DNA of 64,000 bases, taken from DASTCZ01 sp963704455. GTDB lineage: Bacteria > Acidobacteriota > Terriglobia > Acidiferrales > UBA7541. The notes beneath the pieces were generated by a model. The model worked only from the letters and a program-made list of their open reading frames with translations. It searched no databases and was not told where the DNA came from. The position numbers were made by a program, and so were the translations under genes. Numbering within the stretch: position 1 is the stretch's first letter; each line of letters opens with the position of its first letter. The stretch spans positions 4,340,001 through 4,404,000 of the forward strand of contig OY969905.1 in assembly GCA_963704455.1 (NCBI GenBank), in the 5' to 3' direction. Positions 8,788-17,581 of the stretch are shown piece after piece.

Positions 8788-9714
8788 ATGGAAACGAAGA
8801 GTTTGATGAAGCGTTTGGGCGCCTTGTGGTTTGTGTGGGTTCCCGTCGTGGCAATTGTGATTTTTTTGAGCCTGCCTTCGGGGCGCGATTTGGCGCAGCG
8901 CTTTCTGGACTCGCTGCGCATGCAGAAAGTGCAGGCCGTGAATGTTGACCTATCAAGTTTTGTCGGGCCGGGCGCCAACCGGTCACTGCAGCAGATGGTC
9001 AGCCAGATGATTTCGGACAAAGTGACCGTGACGCTAAATGAGAGCGAACAGGCCGCGGCGGACGTGGCGACAGCGGGCCAGATCGCAGGATTTAAGATAC
9101 AGCTCTTGAGCAAACGCAAGGATCCTCCCAAGCTCAGCGTGACAGGAGCGCACGCGCTGCAAATGACCGTGGATCGCGGGCGGCTACAGGCCATTTTCAA
9201 TGAGGCAGGGCGATCGGATCTCGTGCTGCCGGCCACATTGGACAACGCGCAAGTATTTGTAAAGATTTCACGCGGCGTGCACGCGCAGTACGGCAACTGT
9301 CCCGTACGCGGAAATGCTGCAGAAGGTGTAACTGGGCCGCCGCCACCGACTACGGAATTCAGCAACTGCGTTTATTTGACCGAAGGGCCGAGTCCCGTGG
9401 TGGATTTTCCGGCAAGCCTGCACATCGAGCAACTCGCGGAGATCGGGCTGGAGCTGGCAGGTATGAGCCCGACTCAGGCGCAGGAGTTTTTGAAAACGGT
9501 GAACTGGAAGACGACGCTTGGGATGTCCGTGCCGAGGTTCATGCGTTCGTACGAGGGTGTGGAAATCAACGGAGTGCGAGGCACGCTGCTCAACACGGTG
9601 GGAAGGCGCGGGCCGACCTATACGCTGGTGTGGGCCAAGGACGGGATTGTGTATTCACTCGTGGGATATGGGAGTTCGGGCGAGGCGTTGACGCTGGCGG
9701 AATCAGTGAAGTGA
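8788..9714 (+). CDS. Uncharacterised membrane-anchored protein next to ABC-2 transporter
   Basis: 308 residues, with GGAGG upstream of the ATG. One N-terminal transmembrane segment (about residues 15-33, FVWVPVVAIVIFLSLPSG) places the remaining ~270 residues outside the cytoplasm. Recognisable pieces are a hydrophobic/helical block around residue 50-80, AGFKIQLLSKRKDPPKLSVTGA, and a C-terminal block where a short 'PTYTLVWAKDGIVYSLVGYG' segment resembles the C-terminal domain of DUF4367-like sporulation/anti-sigma proteins. Function is unknown. An ABC ATPase and permease follow on the same strand 42 bp later, so it may be an accessory or sensor of that exporter. Confidence 0.6.
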   Translation: METKSLMKRLGALWFVWVPVVAIVIFLSLPSGRDLAQRFLDSLRMQKVQAVNVDLSSFVGPGANRSLQQMVSQMISDKVTVTLNESEQAAADVATAGQIAGFKIQLLSKRKDPPKLSVTGAHALQMTVDRGRLQAIFNEAGRSDLVLPATLDNAQVFVKISRGVHAQYGNCPVRGNAAEGVTGPPPPTTEFSNCVYLTEGPSPVVDFPASLHIEQLAEIGLELAGMSPTQAQEFLKTVNWKTTLGMSVPRFMRSYEGVEINGVRGTLLNTVGRRGPTYTLVWAKDGIVYSLVGYGSSGEALTLAESVK

Positions 9715-9756
9715 CTTTGACTGAAGAATTTTGGCGAATCAAGTGAGGAGACCAGA

Positions 9757-10683
9757 CTGAATCCCACGGACAACTCTGCGGTTCGCACGGAAAACCTTCG
9801 AAAGGTCTACGGGAAAAAAGTGGCAGTGCGCGGACTTTCGCTGGAAGTCGCGCGGGGCACGATCTTTGGATTTCTCGGGCCGAACGGCGCGGGTAAAAGC
9901 ACATCCATCAAAATGCTCTTGGGACTGGTGAGGCCCACGGACGGGCACGCGTTCGTGCTAGGGGCGCCTTCGACGGACGTGGAAGTGCGTCGAAAAATTG
10001 GTTTCCTGCCGGAAGATTTTCGATTCTATGAGTGGCTGACTCCGGGCGAGCTGCTCCATTTTCACGGGCGATTGTGCGGAGTGCCTGCGAGCCAGTTGCG
10101 CGAGCGAGTTCCAAAGCTGTTGGAGCTTGTCGGACTCACGCCGCACCGCGACAAACGATTATCGGAATTCTCGAAAGGGATGCTCCAGAGAGTGGGGCTG
10201 GCGCAGGCGCTGGTCCATGAGCCGGAATTGATTTTTCTGGACGAGCCGACGTCAGGATTGGACCCGATGGGGCGGCGGCTGGTGCGGGATGTGATTCGCG
10301 CGCAACGCGAGCGCGGCGCGACCGTCTTCCTCAATTCGCACTTGCTGAGCGAGGTCGAGATCACGTGCGATGAAGTCGCGTTCATCAAGGAAGGGGAAGT
10401 GATCGCGAAACGCGACTTGCGCAAGTCACCGCAGGGCGAGATCCGCGTGGTTGTGCGAGGAAGAAAATTCTCCATGGAGATGGTAGCGGGTTTGAAAAAG
10501 TGGACGGCCTCCGCGCAGATCGATGGGGAACAGCTGACGCTTACGACGCATTCGACAGAAATGTTGCCGGAAGTGCTGCGGCACATTGTTGCGGCGGGCG
10601 CGGACGTGTACGAGTTCAAGCCGGAGCGGCTCTCGCTGGAGGATTTGTTTGTGCGGATTATGGGCGAGGATCGGGGGCTGTGA
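9757..10683 (+). CDS. ABC transporter ATP-binding protein (ABC-2 type)
   Basis: Nucleotide-binding subunit of an ABC-2 exporter. Walker A is GPNGAGKS (about 41-48), the signature LSEFSKGMLQRVGLAQAL and Walker B LIFLDEPTSGLDP follow in order, and a C-terminal ~85-residue regulatory domain is present. The start is unusual: the first standard start codon, GTG 9820, would cut off the conserved first strand (ENLRKVYGKKVAV). The in-frame CTG at 9757 restores it and has GAGGAG 6 bases upstream (9745-9750), so CTG initiation is proposed. The stop overlaps the permease start (TGATG), showing coupling. Confidence 0.88.
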   Translation: MNPTDNSAVRTENLRKVYGKKVAVRGLSLEVARGTIFGFLGPNGAGKSTSIKMLLGLVRPTDGHAFVLGAPSTDVEVRRKIGFLPEDFRFYEWLTPGELLHFHGRLCGVPASQLRERVPKLLELVGLTPHRDKRLSEFSKGMLQRVGLAQALVHEPELIFLDEPTSGLDPMGRRLVRDVIRAQRERGATVFLNSHLLSEVEITCDEVAFIKEGEVIAKRDLRKSPQGEIRVVVRGRKFSMEMVAGLKKWTASAQIDGEQLTLTTHSTEMLPEVLRHIVAAGADVYEFKPERLSLEDLFVRIMGEDRGL

Positions 10684-11513
10684 TGGGTTTGTGGCTCATG
10701 GCAGGCATTACATTTCGCGAAGCCGCACGAAGGAAAATCTTGTGGACCGCGCTTATCGCGGGCGCAGCGTTCCTGGCGATATTCGGAGTGGGGCTTCACT
10801 TGCAGATGTCGGAATTTCAAACGCGGCAGACGGCGCCGTTTCTGCGGTACCAGGTGATGAGCAGCATTTTGCTCATTGGGCTTTACACCGTGGACCTGTT
10901 GGCCGTGGTGATGACCATCCTGACCGCGATTGACACGATTTCGGGAGAGATTGCTTCGGGTACGATCCACGCGATTGCGATGAAGCCAATCGCGCGCTGG
11001 CAAATCCTTGTGGGGAAATGGACAGGGTTCGCGGGAATGGTCGTGATCTATGTGGCGATGATGTTTGGCGGAACCATCGCGATGGGGAGTTGGCTAGGCG
11101 GAGTCGCGCCGCAAAACGCGATTCGCGGCGCGGCGCTGGTTTACTTGGAATGTATGGTCGCGCTGACGGTCACGATCATGTTCGGCACGTGGTTTTCAAC
11201 GCTGACGAACGGCGTGCTCGTCCTTGGGCTGCACGGACTTGCGTTCATGGGCGGCTGGCTTGAGCAAATGAGCGGGTTCACGCAAAGCTCGAAGCTGGTT
11301 CTCGTGGGAGTTTATACAAGCCTGTTAATGCCGAGCGAAGCGATCTGGCGGCGCGCGGCATTTGAGATGCAGCCGCCGCTTGCGGGATCACTCCAATTCA
11401 CTGTTTTTCCGGATGTTTCGGTGCCAAGCGCAACAATGGTTGCGTACGCTGGGGCATACGCGGTGATTGCACTCGCGATTGCCATTTTCCACTTCCAGAA
11501 ACGCGACCTGTAA
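10683..11513 (+). CDS. ABC-2 type permease
   Basis: 276 residues starting at the ATG that overlaps the ATPase stop by one base. It has about six hydrophobic segments: one starting near residue 20 (ILWTALIAGAAFLAIFGVGL), then the conserved ABC-2 feature TAIDTISGEIASGTIHAIAMKPIARWQILVGKW (coupling region between TM2 and TM3), then four more helices ending at YAVIALAIAIFHF. The pattern is that of NosY/YhaP-like permeases that pair with the preceding ATPase. Transported substrate cannot be told from the sequence. No terminator follows before the biotin operon, 105 bp downstream. Confidence 0.82.
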   Translation: MGLWLMAGITFREAARRKILWTALIAGAAFLAIFGVGLHLQMSEFQTRQTAPFLRYQVMSSILLIGLYTVDLLAVVMTILTAIDTISGEIASGTIHAIAMKPIARWQILVGKWTGFAGMVVIYVAMMFGGTIAMGSWLGGVAPQNAIRGAALVYLECMVALTVTIMFGTWFSTLTNGVLVLGLHGLAFMGGWLEQMSGFTQSSKLVLVGVYTSLLMPSEAIWRRAAFEMQPPLAGSLQFTVFPDVSVPSATMVAYAGAYAVIALAIAIFHFQKRDL

Positions 11514-11552
11514 GGCGCGAGCTTCCTCTACGAAATTTTCCCACGCCAATTC

Positions 11553-11561
11553 TGATAGAAT
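11553..11561 (+). promoter_or_regulatory. Extended -10 promoter element before bioB
   Basis: TGATAGAAT matches an extended -10 (TGnTATAAT) with one mismatch and lies 58 bp before the bioB ATG. The identical nonamer occurs before the VTT-domain gene at 15882. No good -35 is seen at the usual distance, as expected for extended -10 promoters. No BirA-like biotin operator palindrome was recognised. Confidence 0.4.
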
Positions 11562-11618
11562 CTGCAGATTCAGCCGGAATGTTTGATTGTATCCGGCTGC
11601 GAAAGCGAAGCTACCGGA

Positions 11619-12608
11619 ATGCCCACTGAAGCGACAGCGGCCACGGCCGAGAAAACCAAGCACAACTGGACGCTCGCGGAAATCGATGAGATTTATTCGC
11701 TGCCGATGCCGGAGCTGCTTTTCCGCGCGCAGCAGGTACATCGAGCGCATCACGCGCCGGACAAGGTGCAAACCTGCCGGCTGCTTTCCATAAAGACGGG
11801 CGGCTGCCCGGAGGATTGCGCGTACTGTCCGCAGAGCGCGCATTATTCGACGGGGCTCGAGCGCGAATCGCTGATGAATCCCGGTGTGGTGATTGAAGCG
11901 GCTCGGCGGGCGCGCGCGGAAGGCGTGACGCGATTTTGCCTGGGCGCGGCGTGGCGCGAGGCGCCGGAAGGAAAAGAATTCGAGCAGGTGCTCGAGATGG
12001 TCGCGGGGATTGCCGCGCAAGGGTTGGAGGTTTGCTGCACTCTGGGGATGCTGACCGAAGAGCAGGCGCGGCGGTTGGGTGAGGCGGGCTTGACAGCGTA
12101 CAACCATAATTTGGATACGTCGCCTGAATTTTACGGAGAGATCATCACCACGCGCGTTTACGAAGACCGGCTGCGGACGCTTGCGGCGGTAAGGAAAGCC
12201 GGCGTCACCGTTTGCTGCGGCGGAATTGTTGGGATGGGCGAATCGGAACGCGACCGGCTGGGGCTGCTGCAACAGCTTGCGAACTTGAGGCCGCATCCGG
12301 AGAGCGTGCCGATCAACACTCTTGTGCGCGTTGCGGGAACTCCGCTTGCGGAACAGCCTCCGCTTGACCAGCTTGTGTTGGTGCGAATGATTGCGACGGC
12401 GCGGATTCTGATGCCGTGCTCGATGGTGCGGCTGGCCGCGGGACGGCAGCAAATGACGCGCGAGGCTGTGGTGCTGTGTTTTGTGGCGGGCGCAAATTCG
12501 ATTTTCACTGGCGAGAAATTGTTGACGACTCCGAATCCGGGCAAGGATGAGGACGCGGATTTGTTGGACGAACTCGGGCTGCGGCCGATGGAGTCCCATG
12601 CGGGGTGA
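11619..12608 (+). CDS. bioB: Biotin synthase
   Basis: Radical-SAM enzyme that inserts sulfur into dethiobiotin, the last step of biotin synthesis. 329 residues from ATG 11619; an in-frame TTG 36 bases upstream is possible but has no ribosome-binding site. The radical-SAM cluster motif C63-x3-C67-x2-C70 (GGCPEDCAYCPQS) is intact, followed by the family blocks FCLGAAWR, CCTLGMLT, YNHNLDTS, CCGGIVGMGE and a late GANSIFTGEKLLTTPN. Conserved Cys residues for the second, auxiliary [2Fe-2S] cluster (FCLGA and VCC) are present. Length is normal. Its stop overlaps the start of bioF by 11 bp. Confidence 0.96.
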   Translation: MPTEATAATAEKTKHNWTLAEIDEIYSLPMPELLFRAQQVHRAHHAPDKVQTCRLLSIKTGGCPEDCAYCPQSAHYSTGLERESLMNPGVVIEAARRARAEGVTRFCLGAAWREAPEGKEFEQVLEMVAGIAAQGLEVCCTLGMLTEEQARRLGEAGLTAYNHNLDTSPEFYGEIITTRVYEDRLRTLAAVRKAGVTVCCGGIVGMGESERDRLGLLQQLANLRPHPESVPINTLVRVAGTPLAEQPPLDQLVLVRMIATARILMPCSMVRLAAGRQQMTREAVVLCFVAGANSIFTGEKLLTTPNPGKDEDADLLDELGLRPMESHAG

Positions 12609-13842
12609 GGATGATGCGCGCGGGGGCAGAAGCGCGCTGCCGCGAGGCGATGCAAATCCTTCCACAGATTTGACGCGCGCGCTTGAAGCGGAACTTGTTG
12701 AGCTGACCGCGCGCGGCGAGCTTCGCACTCTCGAAATTCCCACTGGAATTAATCTCTGCTCGAATGATTATCTCGGGCTGGCCACGCATCCGGCGCTACG
12801 CGAGGCAGTTGCCCAGGCGGTCGCGTGCGCGAAACGAATGAGCGGGACGGGCTCGCGGCTGCTTGCGGGCCACGCGCGCGAGTGGGATGAGCTTGAGGAT
12901 GAATTTGCCGCATTTGCGGGGACAGAAGCCGCGCTTTATTTCACGTCGGGATATTTGGCGAATGTTGGATTGCTGGGAAGCATGGCTGGGCGCGGCGACA
13001 TTATTTTCTCGGATGAGTTTAATCACGCGAGTTTGATTGATGGCGTTCGGCTGAGCGGCGCGGAGAAGGTGATTTACCCGCACGGCGATTTGAATGCGCT
13101 GGAGACTGCGCTTGCGGCGCACGGAGCGCACCGGTGCCGGAAACTGATCGTCACGGAAAGTGTTTTCAGCATGGAGGGGGACATCGCGCCACTGGCGGAG
13201 ATCGCAGCGCTGGCGAGGAGACACGGCGCGGCGCTTATTGTGGATGAAGCACATGCAATTGGAGTGTTTGGGCCCGAGGGGCGCGGGTGCGTGGCGCAGG
13301 CGGGTTTGGAGAGGGAAGTATTTGCGACGGTTTATACGTGTGGCAAAGCGCTGGCAAGCGCGGGCGCGTTTGTTTGCGGGAGCGCGACGCTGAAAAGAAT
13401 CCTCATCAACCGCGCGCGAACGTTTCTTTTCAACACGGCGCTGCCGCCGTATTTTGCAGCGCAGATTCGCACCGCGCTGGGCCTCGCGCGCGCGGCGGAC
13501 GCGGAGCGCGCGAGGCTTATCTCGATTGCGCGGGCATTGCGCTATTCGTTGCGCGAAGCTGGATGGGACACAGGCGCGAGCACGTCGCAAATTGTGCCAG
13601 TGATGGTTGGTGACAATGCTGCGGCAAACAGAATGGCGGCGAAGCTTGCGGGCAAGGGCTTCGCGATTCGCTCGATCCGTCCGCCGACAGTCCCTGAGGG
13701 CACGGCGAGGCTGAGGATTTCGTTGACGTGCAGATTGCGCGATGAAGAGCTTGCGCGGCTTTCTGATGCAATGAGTGATGCAATGCGCGATGAAATGAAG
13801 GAATCGCACGGGCGCGGGGCGGCAGCAGCGGGCGCGCGATGA
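12598..13842 (+). CDS. bioF: 8-amino-7-oxononanoate synthase
   Basis: PLP enzyme condensing pimeloyl-ACP/CoA with alanine to give 8-amino-7-oxononanoate. 414 residues from ATG 12598, inside the end of bioB. Fold-type I alpha-oxoamine synthase features are present: NLCSNDYLGLATHP at the N-terminus, the MSGTGSRLLAGH substrate loop, DEFNHASLIDG, the VDEAHAIGVFGPEGRG segment with the PLP-ring Asp/His, and the Schiff-base lysine in YTCGKALASAG (K250). The last ~20 residues are a variable tail. The ATGA overlap with bioD shows coupling. Confidence 0.94.
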   Translation: MRGEDDARGGRSALPRGDANPSTDLTRALEAELVELTARGELRTLEIPTGINLCSNDYLGLATHPALREAVAQAVACAKRMSGTGSRLLAGHAREWDELEDEFAAFAGTEAALYFTSGYLANVGLLGSMAGRGDIIFSDEFNHASLIDGVRLSGAEKVIYPHGDLNALETALAAHGAHRCRKLIVTESVFSMEGDIAPLAEIAALARRHGAALIVDEAHAIGVFGPEGRGCVAQAGLEREVFATVYTCGKALASAGAFVCGSATLKRILINRARTFLFNTALPPYFAAQIRTALGLARAADAERARLISIARALRYSLREAGWDTGASTSQIVPVMVGDNAAANRMAAKLAGKGFAIRSIRPPTVPEGTARLRISLTCRLRDEELARLSDAMSDAMRDEMKESHGRGAAAAGAR

Positions 13843-14513
13843 GCCAGCGATATTTCATCACCGGCACGGACACGGGAGTCGGGAAGACCGTGCTATCGGC
13901 GCTGCTGTGCGCGGCGCTCGACGCATATTACTGGAAGCCGATTCAAACGGGGACCGACGAAGGAACGGACAGCCGGACGGTGGCGGAGCTTGCGGAATTG
14001 CCCGAGGCGCGAATCATCCCAGAGGCGTACCTTTTTCGGCAGCCGGTTTCGCCGCACCTTGCGGCGCAGTGGGCGGGCGAGCGGATAAATTTGAGAAATA
14101 TTAAGATGCCGGGAATCGCGCTGGGCGCGTCGCTGATCGTTGAAGGCGCGGGCGGCGTGCTCGTCCCCGTGAATGAGCGGGAGTTTATGGTGGACTTAAT
14201 TTGCGAGTTCAAGTTGCCGGTGTTGCTCGCGGCGCGGAGCACGCTTGGGACAATTAATCACACGCTGCTTTCGCTCGCGGCGCTGGGGCGGGCGGGAGTT
14301 GAAGTCGCGGGGGTCGTGCTGATTGGCGAGCGCAATGCGCACAACCGAGAGGCGATCGAAGAGTACGGACGAGTGCGCGTGGTGGGTGAAATCCCGCACA
14401 TTGAGAAACTGTGCCGTGTGGCGTTGCTCGATACATTCGACAAGTACTTCGATAAGAAAGTGTTCCTTCCGGAGGCGCGATCTTCCGCGGCCACGGCTTC
14501 TTCAGCGACATGA
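13839..14513 (+). CDS. bioD: ATP-dependent dethiobiotin synthetase
   Basis: Forms the ureido ring of dethiobiotin from 7,8-diaminopelargonate, CO2 and ATP. 224 residues with the P-loop variant GTDTGVGKT at residues 9-17, the KPIQTG segment binding substrate, VSPHLAA, and the VEGAGGVLVP motif that coordinates magnesium/phosphate. Start and stop both overlap neighbouring genes by 4 bp (ATGA), placing it firmly in the operon. The C-terminal ~25 residues (after FDKYFDKK) look like an unconserved tail. Confidence 0.94.
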   Translation: MSQRYFITGTDTGVGKTVLSALLCAALDAYYWKPIQTGTDEGTDSRTVAELAELPEARIIPEAYLFRQPVSPHLAAQWAGERINLRNIKMPGIALGASLIVEGAGGVLVPVNEREFMVDLICEFKLPVLLAARSTLGTINHTLLSLAALGRAGVEVAGVVLIGERNAHNREAIEEYGRVRVVGEIPHIEKLCRVALLDTFDKYFDKKVFLPEARSSAATASSAT

Positions 14514-15832
14514 GCGGGACATCACAAAAGACAGCGCTAGACTCGTTGCAAATCTGGCATCCCTTTACGCGCGCAGGTGTGGACCCCGCGCCGCTGCGAA
14601 TCGCGCACGGCGAGGGCGCGTGGCTCACCACGGAAGACGGGCGGCGAATCCTCGATGGTATTTCCTCGTGGTGGGTAAATCTGCACGGCCATGCGCATCC
14701 GCGCATCGCGGAGGCCGTTGCGGCGCAGGCGAAAACGCTCGAACACGTTTTGCTTGCTGGGTTCGTGCATGAGCCCATAGAGCGGCTGGCGGAGGAACTG
14801 CGCCGCGTTGCGCCCGCGCCGCTTGAACACATTTTTTTCTCGGACAATGGCTCAACGGCGGTGGAAGTCGCGCTGAAGATGTCTCTGCAGTACTGGCAAA
14901 ACGCGGGGCTCACGGAAAAGCGCGAAATCGTAGCGCTGGAGCACGGCTATCACGGCGACACGGCCGGCGCGATGTCCGTGAGCGATGATTCGCCGTTCAC
15001 CGCGGCTTTTGCGTCGATCCGGTTTCCCGTGCACCGCGTGCATTCGGCGTATTGCTACCGTTGCTCCGTTGGATTGAAGCGCGAATCGTGCCACATCGAA
15101 TGCGCGGATTCGCTCGAAAAAATACTGGCCGAGCGCGGCAACAAGATCGCGGCCGTCATCGTCGAGCCGCTGTTGCAGGGCGCGGGCGGAATGATTGTGC
15201 ATCCAGTGGAATTTCTGCAGCGTGTGCGCGCGCTGACGGCGAAACACAATGTTTTGTTGATCGCCGATGAAGTGCTTACCGGATTTGGCCGCTGCGGCGA
15301 GATGTTTGCGTGCGAGCTGGCGGGCGTGACACCGGATTTGATGTGCCTCTCAAAAGGGCTGACCGGCGGTTTTCTTCCGATGGGCGCGACGCTGGTTACA
15401 TCGCGGGTTCATGATTTGTTCAGCGGAGCCGACCCCGCGCGCACTTTTTGGCACGGGCACTCTTACACGGGTAATCCGCTCGCATGTGCGGCGGCCGTGG
15501 CAAGCCTCGAGATTTTTCGCATGGAGCCGGTGTTCGAGAGGATCGCGACCATTGCCGCAATTCATTGCGAGCGCCTGCCCGGGCTGGCAAAGCTCGCCGC
15601 TGTAGGCGACACGCGGCAAATTGGAACCGTCGCTGCGATTGAATTGCGCGCCGATGATGCCGGCTATCTTTCCGCGTTGCGCCCCAAGCTTTACAATTTC
15701 TTTCTCGATCGAGGCGTATTGCTGCGCCCCCTCGGAAATGTGATTTACGTCTTGCCCCCTTATTGTATTGAGCGCGGCGATCTGCATCACGTTTACGACG
15801 TAATCGAAGAAGCGGTCGCGACCATCGCATAG
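14510..15832 (+). CDS. bioA: Adenosylmethionine-8-amino-7-oxononanoate aminotransferase
   Basis: PLP aminotransferase converting 8-amino-7-oxononanoate to 7,8-diaminopelargonate, normally with SAM as amino donor. 440 residues: IWHPFT at the N-terminus, the SSWWVNLHGHAHP substrate loop with the aromatic pair typical of BioA, SDNGSTAVEVALKM for phosphate binding, YHGDTAGAMSVSD, the IADEVLTGFGRCG Asp that contacts PLP, and the catalytic lysine in CLSKGLTGG (K282). It is the last of four coupled genes, giving the order bioB-F-D-A. Supply of pimelate (bioC/bioH or bioW) is not encoded here. Confidence 0.94.
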   Translation: MSGTSQKTALDSLQIWHPFTRAGVDPAPLRIAHGEGAWLTTEDGRRILDGISSWWVNLHGHAHPRIAEAVAAQAKTLEHVLLAGFVHEPIERLAEELRRVAPAPLEHIFFSDNGSTAVEVALKMSLQYWQNAGLTEKREIVALEHGYHGDTAGAMSVSDDSPFTAAFASIRFPVHRVHSAYCYRCSVGLKRESCHIECADSLEKILAERGNKIAAVIVEPLLQGAGGMIVHPVEFLQRVRALTAKHNVLLIADEVLTGFGRCGEMFACELAGVTPDLMCLSKGLTGGFLPMGATLVTSRVHDLFSGADPARTFWHGHSYTGNPLACAAAVASLEIFRMEPVFERIATIAAIHCERLPGLAKLAAVGDTRQIGTVAAIELRADDAGYLSALRPKLYNFFLDRGVLLRPLGNVIYVLPPYCIERGDLHHVYDVIEEAVATIA

Positions 15833-15881
15833 GTTTGCGGAAACATAATCCCGTGTGAATCTCCGGCCGCGCGCCACTTCC

Positions 15882-15890
15882 TGATAGAAT
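15882..15890 (+). promoter_or_regulatory. Extended -10 promoter element before VTT-domain gene
   Basis: TGATAGAAT, identical to the element before bioB, lies 34 bp upstream of the next ATG and downstream of the bioA stop. It suggests the VTT gene has its own promoter. There is no clear -35. Confidence 0.4.
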
Positions 15891-15923
15891 GCCGCGACTA
15901 AAACTCAGCGCGCAATTCCGCAA

Positions 15924-16523
15924 ATGGATCAATTTCACATTCCGCACTGGCTGCAAGGAGTGCTCGCGACCTCGGGTGGGCTCGCGCTTCTGCTCGTAGG
16001 ATTTGTGGATTCGTCGTTCATCCCCCTCCCAATCATTTCCGATGGGCTGACAATCAAACTTTGCGCTGACCATCCCTCGCGGATGCCGTTTTACGCGCTG
16101 ATGTCAACACTCGGTTCAGTGATTGGCTGCATGACTCTCTTTTATATCGCGCGGAAAGGCGAAGAAGCGCTTTTCCACAAACATGCGGGCAAGCGCGCCG
16201 CGCGCATCCGGCACTGGCTGGAACGCAACGGATTTGTGACCACGCTCATCGCCGCGCTGATGCCGCCGCCGGCTCCATTTAAGGTTATCGTGATTGGCGC
16301 AGGCGCGTTAGAAATGCCTGTGAGAAGTTTCTTCTTTGCATTGGTGATCGCCAGGACGATCCGGTTTTTTGGCGAAGGGTATCTGGCGGCGCGATACGGC
16401 AACCAGGCGTTTGATTTCCTTTCCACCCACAAATTATCCGCGGGGCTCATCACCGTGGGAGTTGTAGCCGTACTCTATATTCTCGTGCGGATATTTACGC
16501 GCGCGCCAAAGACTTCCGCATGA
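15924..16523 (+). CDS. VTT-domain (DedA/SNARE-associated-like) membrane protein
   Basis: 199 residues with hydrophobic segments near residues 15-30, 55-75, 105-135 and 165-190. The central VTT signature is visible: GVGD-like loop replaced by SSFIPLPIISDGL, then GSVIGCMTLFYIARKGEEAL, and the re-entrant LMPPPAPFKVIVIGAGALEMPVRSF followed by RTIRFFGEGYLA. This matches the YqaA/DedA family, implicated in membrane-lipid transport and envelope homeostasis (DedA proteins act as phospholipid or undecaprenyl-phosphate flippases). Its own extended -10 is 34 bp upstream. The substrate is not predictable. Confidence 0.82.
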   Translation: MDQFHIPHWLQGVLATSGGLALLLVGFVDSSFIPLPIISDGLTIKLCADHPSRMPFYALMSTLGSVIGCMTLFYIARKGEEALFHKHAGKRAARIRHWLERNGFVTTLIAALMPPPAPFKVIVIGAGALEMPVRSFFFALVIARTIRFFGEGYLAARYGNQAFDFLSTHKLSAGLITVGVVAVLYILVRIFTRAPKTSA

Positions 16524-16551
16524 CAGCGATTTGCGCGGTTCCTGTTTCGCA

Positions 16552-17556
16552 TTAGTGCCACCAGGGAGAATCCATCTTTAATTCTTCTTTCGTGATTTGC
16601 GCCTGTGGGGTCAGGTCAATCACCGCTGAAGTCACCCGGCCGGGCGGCGAGTGAACATCAAACCGGAGGTCCGTGATTTCCACATGATAGCCCGCGTCGG
16701 TTTGCTCGATGTGCGCCCGGGGAAAACGGGCAAAGCTCAAAAAAAGGGAAGCGGTGGGTGTGGCGCGCGCGGCTTCGAGGGCGGCGGAGGGTTCCGGCTT
16801 GAAATAGGGGCGGCCTGATTCAGGATCAAATTGCGAGCCAAGAATTGGTACGTCCACACGAATCAGCGCATTTTCCGTGACGACAACTCCATACCACTTG
16901 AAAGGCGATGTGGAATCCGGAAAAGCGCCCATGGTGATTGGAGGGTCTCCGCGATAGAGGCGCGAGTTGAGCATTTGCAGCGCGCGCATGTGAAGAACTT
17001 CGCGCCCGCCGAGGTAAATCACGAGCAGCGCCAACGCGGCGATAGCTCCACGCGCGATGCTTCGCGATTTGTGCTTCGCGCCGATTTCTTCAGTGATGAG
17101 ACGAAAGAGCGCGGGCAAAAGAATTCCGGCAAGCAGAAAAACAATTAGCCAGGGATCAATCGGGGCAATCAGGTCGAGCGCGAACCAGCGCCCGCTGAAG
17201 GGCCAGAAGAGTTTGACGCCGTAACTGCCCGCGAATTCGAGCGCGATGTGAATCAGCGCGCCCGCCAGGCACACGGTGAAAGCGCGAGCGAAGCGGATTG
17301 GTTCTGTGGCGTGTTTGCGCCCGGCTAGAGTAAACGCGAGTGCGACGACGGCGGCGATTATTGAAGCGCCGAGAAAAGAATGCGTGGCCGTGCAGCGGCC
17401 TTCGAGATATGCGCGCGGCCCGCCTATCGCGGACAGAAGATCGAGGTCGACGGCCAGGCCGGAGACAATCAGCATCGGCATCGCAAGACGCGTAAGGCGG
17501 TCGAATCCCGCGCGGCACACTGTGATGGAAAGTAGGGTTTGGGAGATCGGGTCCAT
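16552..17556 (-). CDS. Membrane-bound metal-dependent hydrolase, YdjM/DUF457 family
   Basis: 334 residues. The N-terminal MDPISQTLLSITVCRAGF, SGLAVDLDLLS with paired aspartates, and the TATHSFLGASIIAAVVALAF histidine segment match the YdjM-like (LexA-binding inner-membrane hydrolase) family. Several hydrophobic helices follow, then a ~130-residue soluble C-terminal region ending in PWWH. It is the second gene of a minus-strand pair, 25 bp after the lipid-kinase gene. A membrane metalloenzyme acting on lipid-linked substrates is plausible; the true reaction is unknown. Confidence 0.78.
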   Translation of the reverse strand: MDPISQTLLSITVCRAGFDRLTRLAMPMLIVSGLAVDLDLLSAIGGPRAYLEGRCTATHSFLGASIIAAVVALAFTLAGRKHATEPIRFARAFTVCLAGALIHIALEFAGSYGVKLFWPFSGRWFALDLIAPIDPWLIVFLLAGILLPALFRLITEEIGAKHKSRSIARGAIAALALLVIYLGGREVLHMRALQMLNSRLYRGDPPITMGAFPDSTSPFKWYGVVVTENALIRVDVPILGSQFDPESGRPYFKPEPSAALEAARATPTASLFLSFARFPRAHIEQTDAGYHVEITDLRFDVHSPPGRVTSAVIDLTPQAQITKEELKMDSPWWH

Positions 17557-17581
17557 TCGTGCCGCATCATACTACGGAGCT

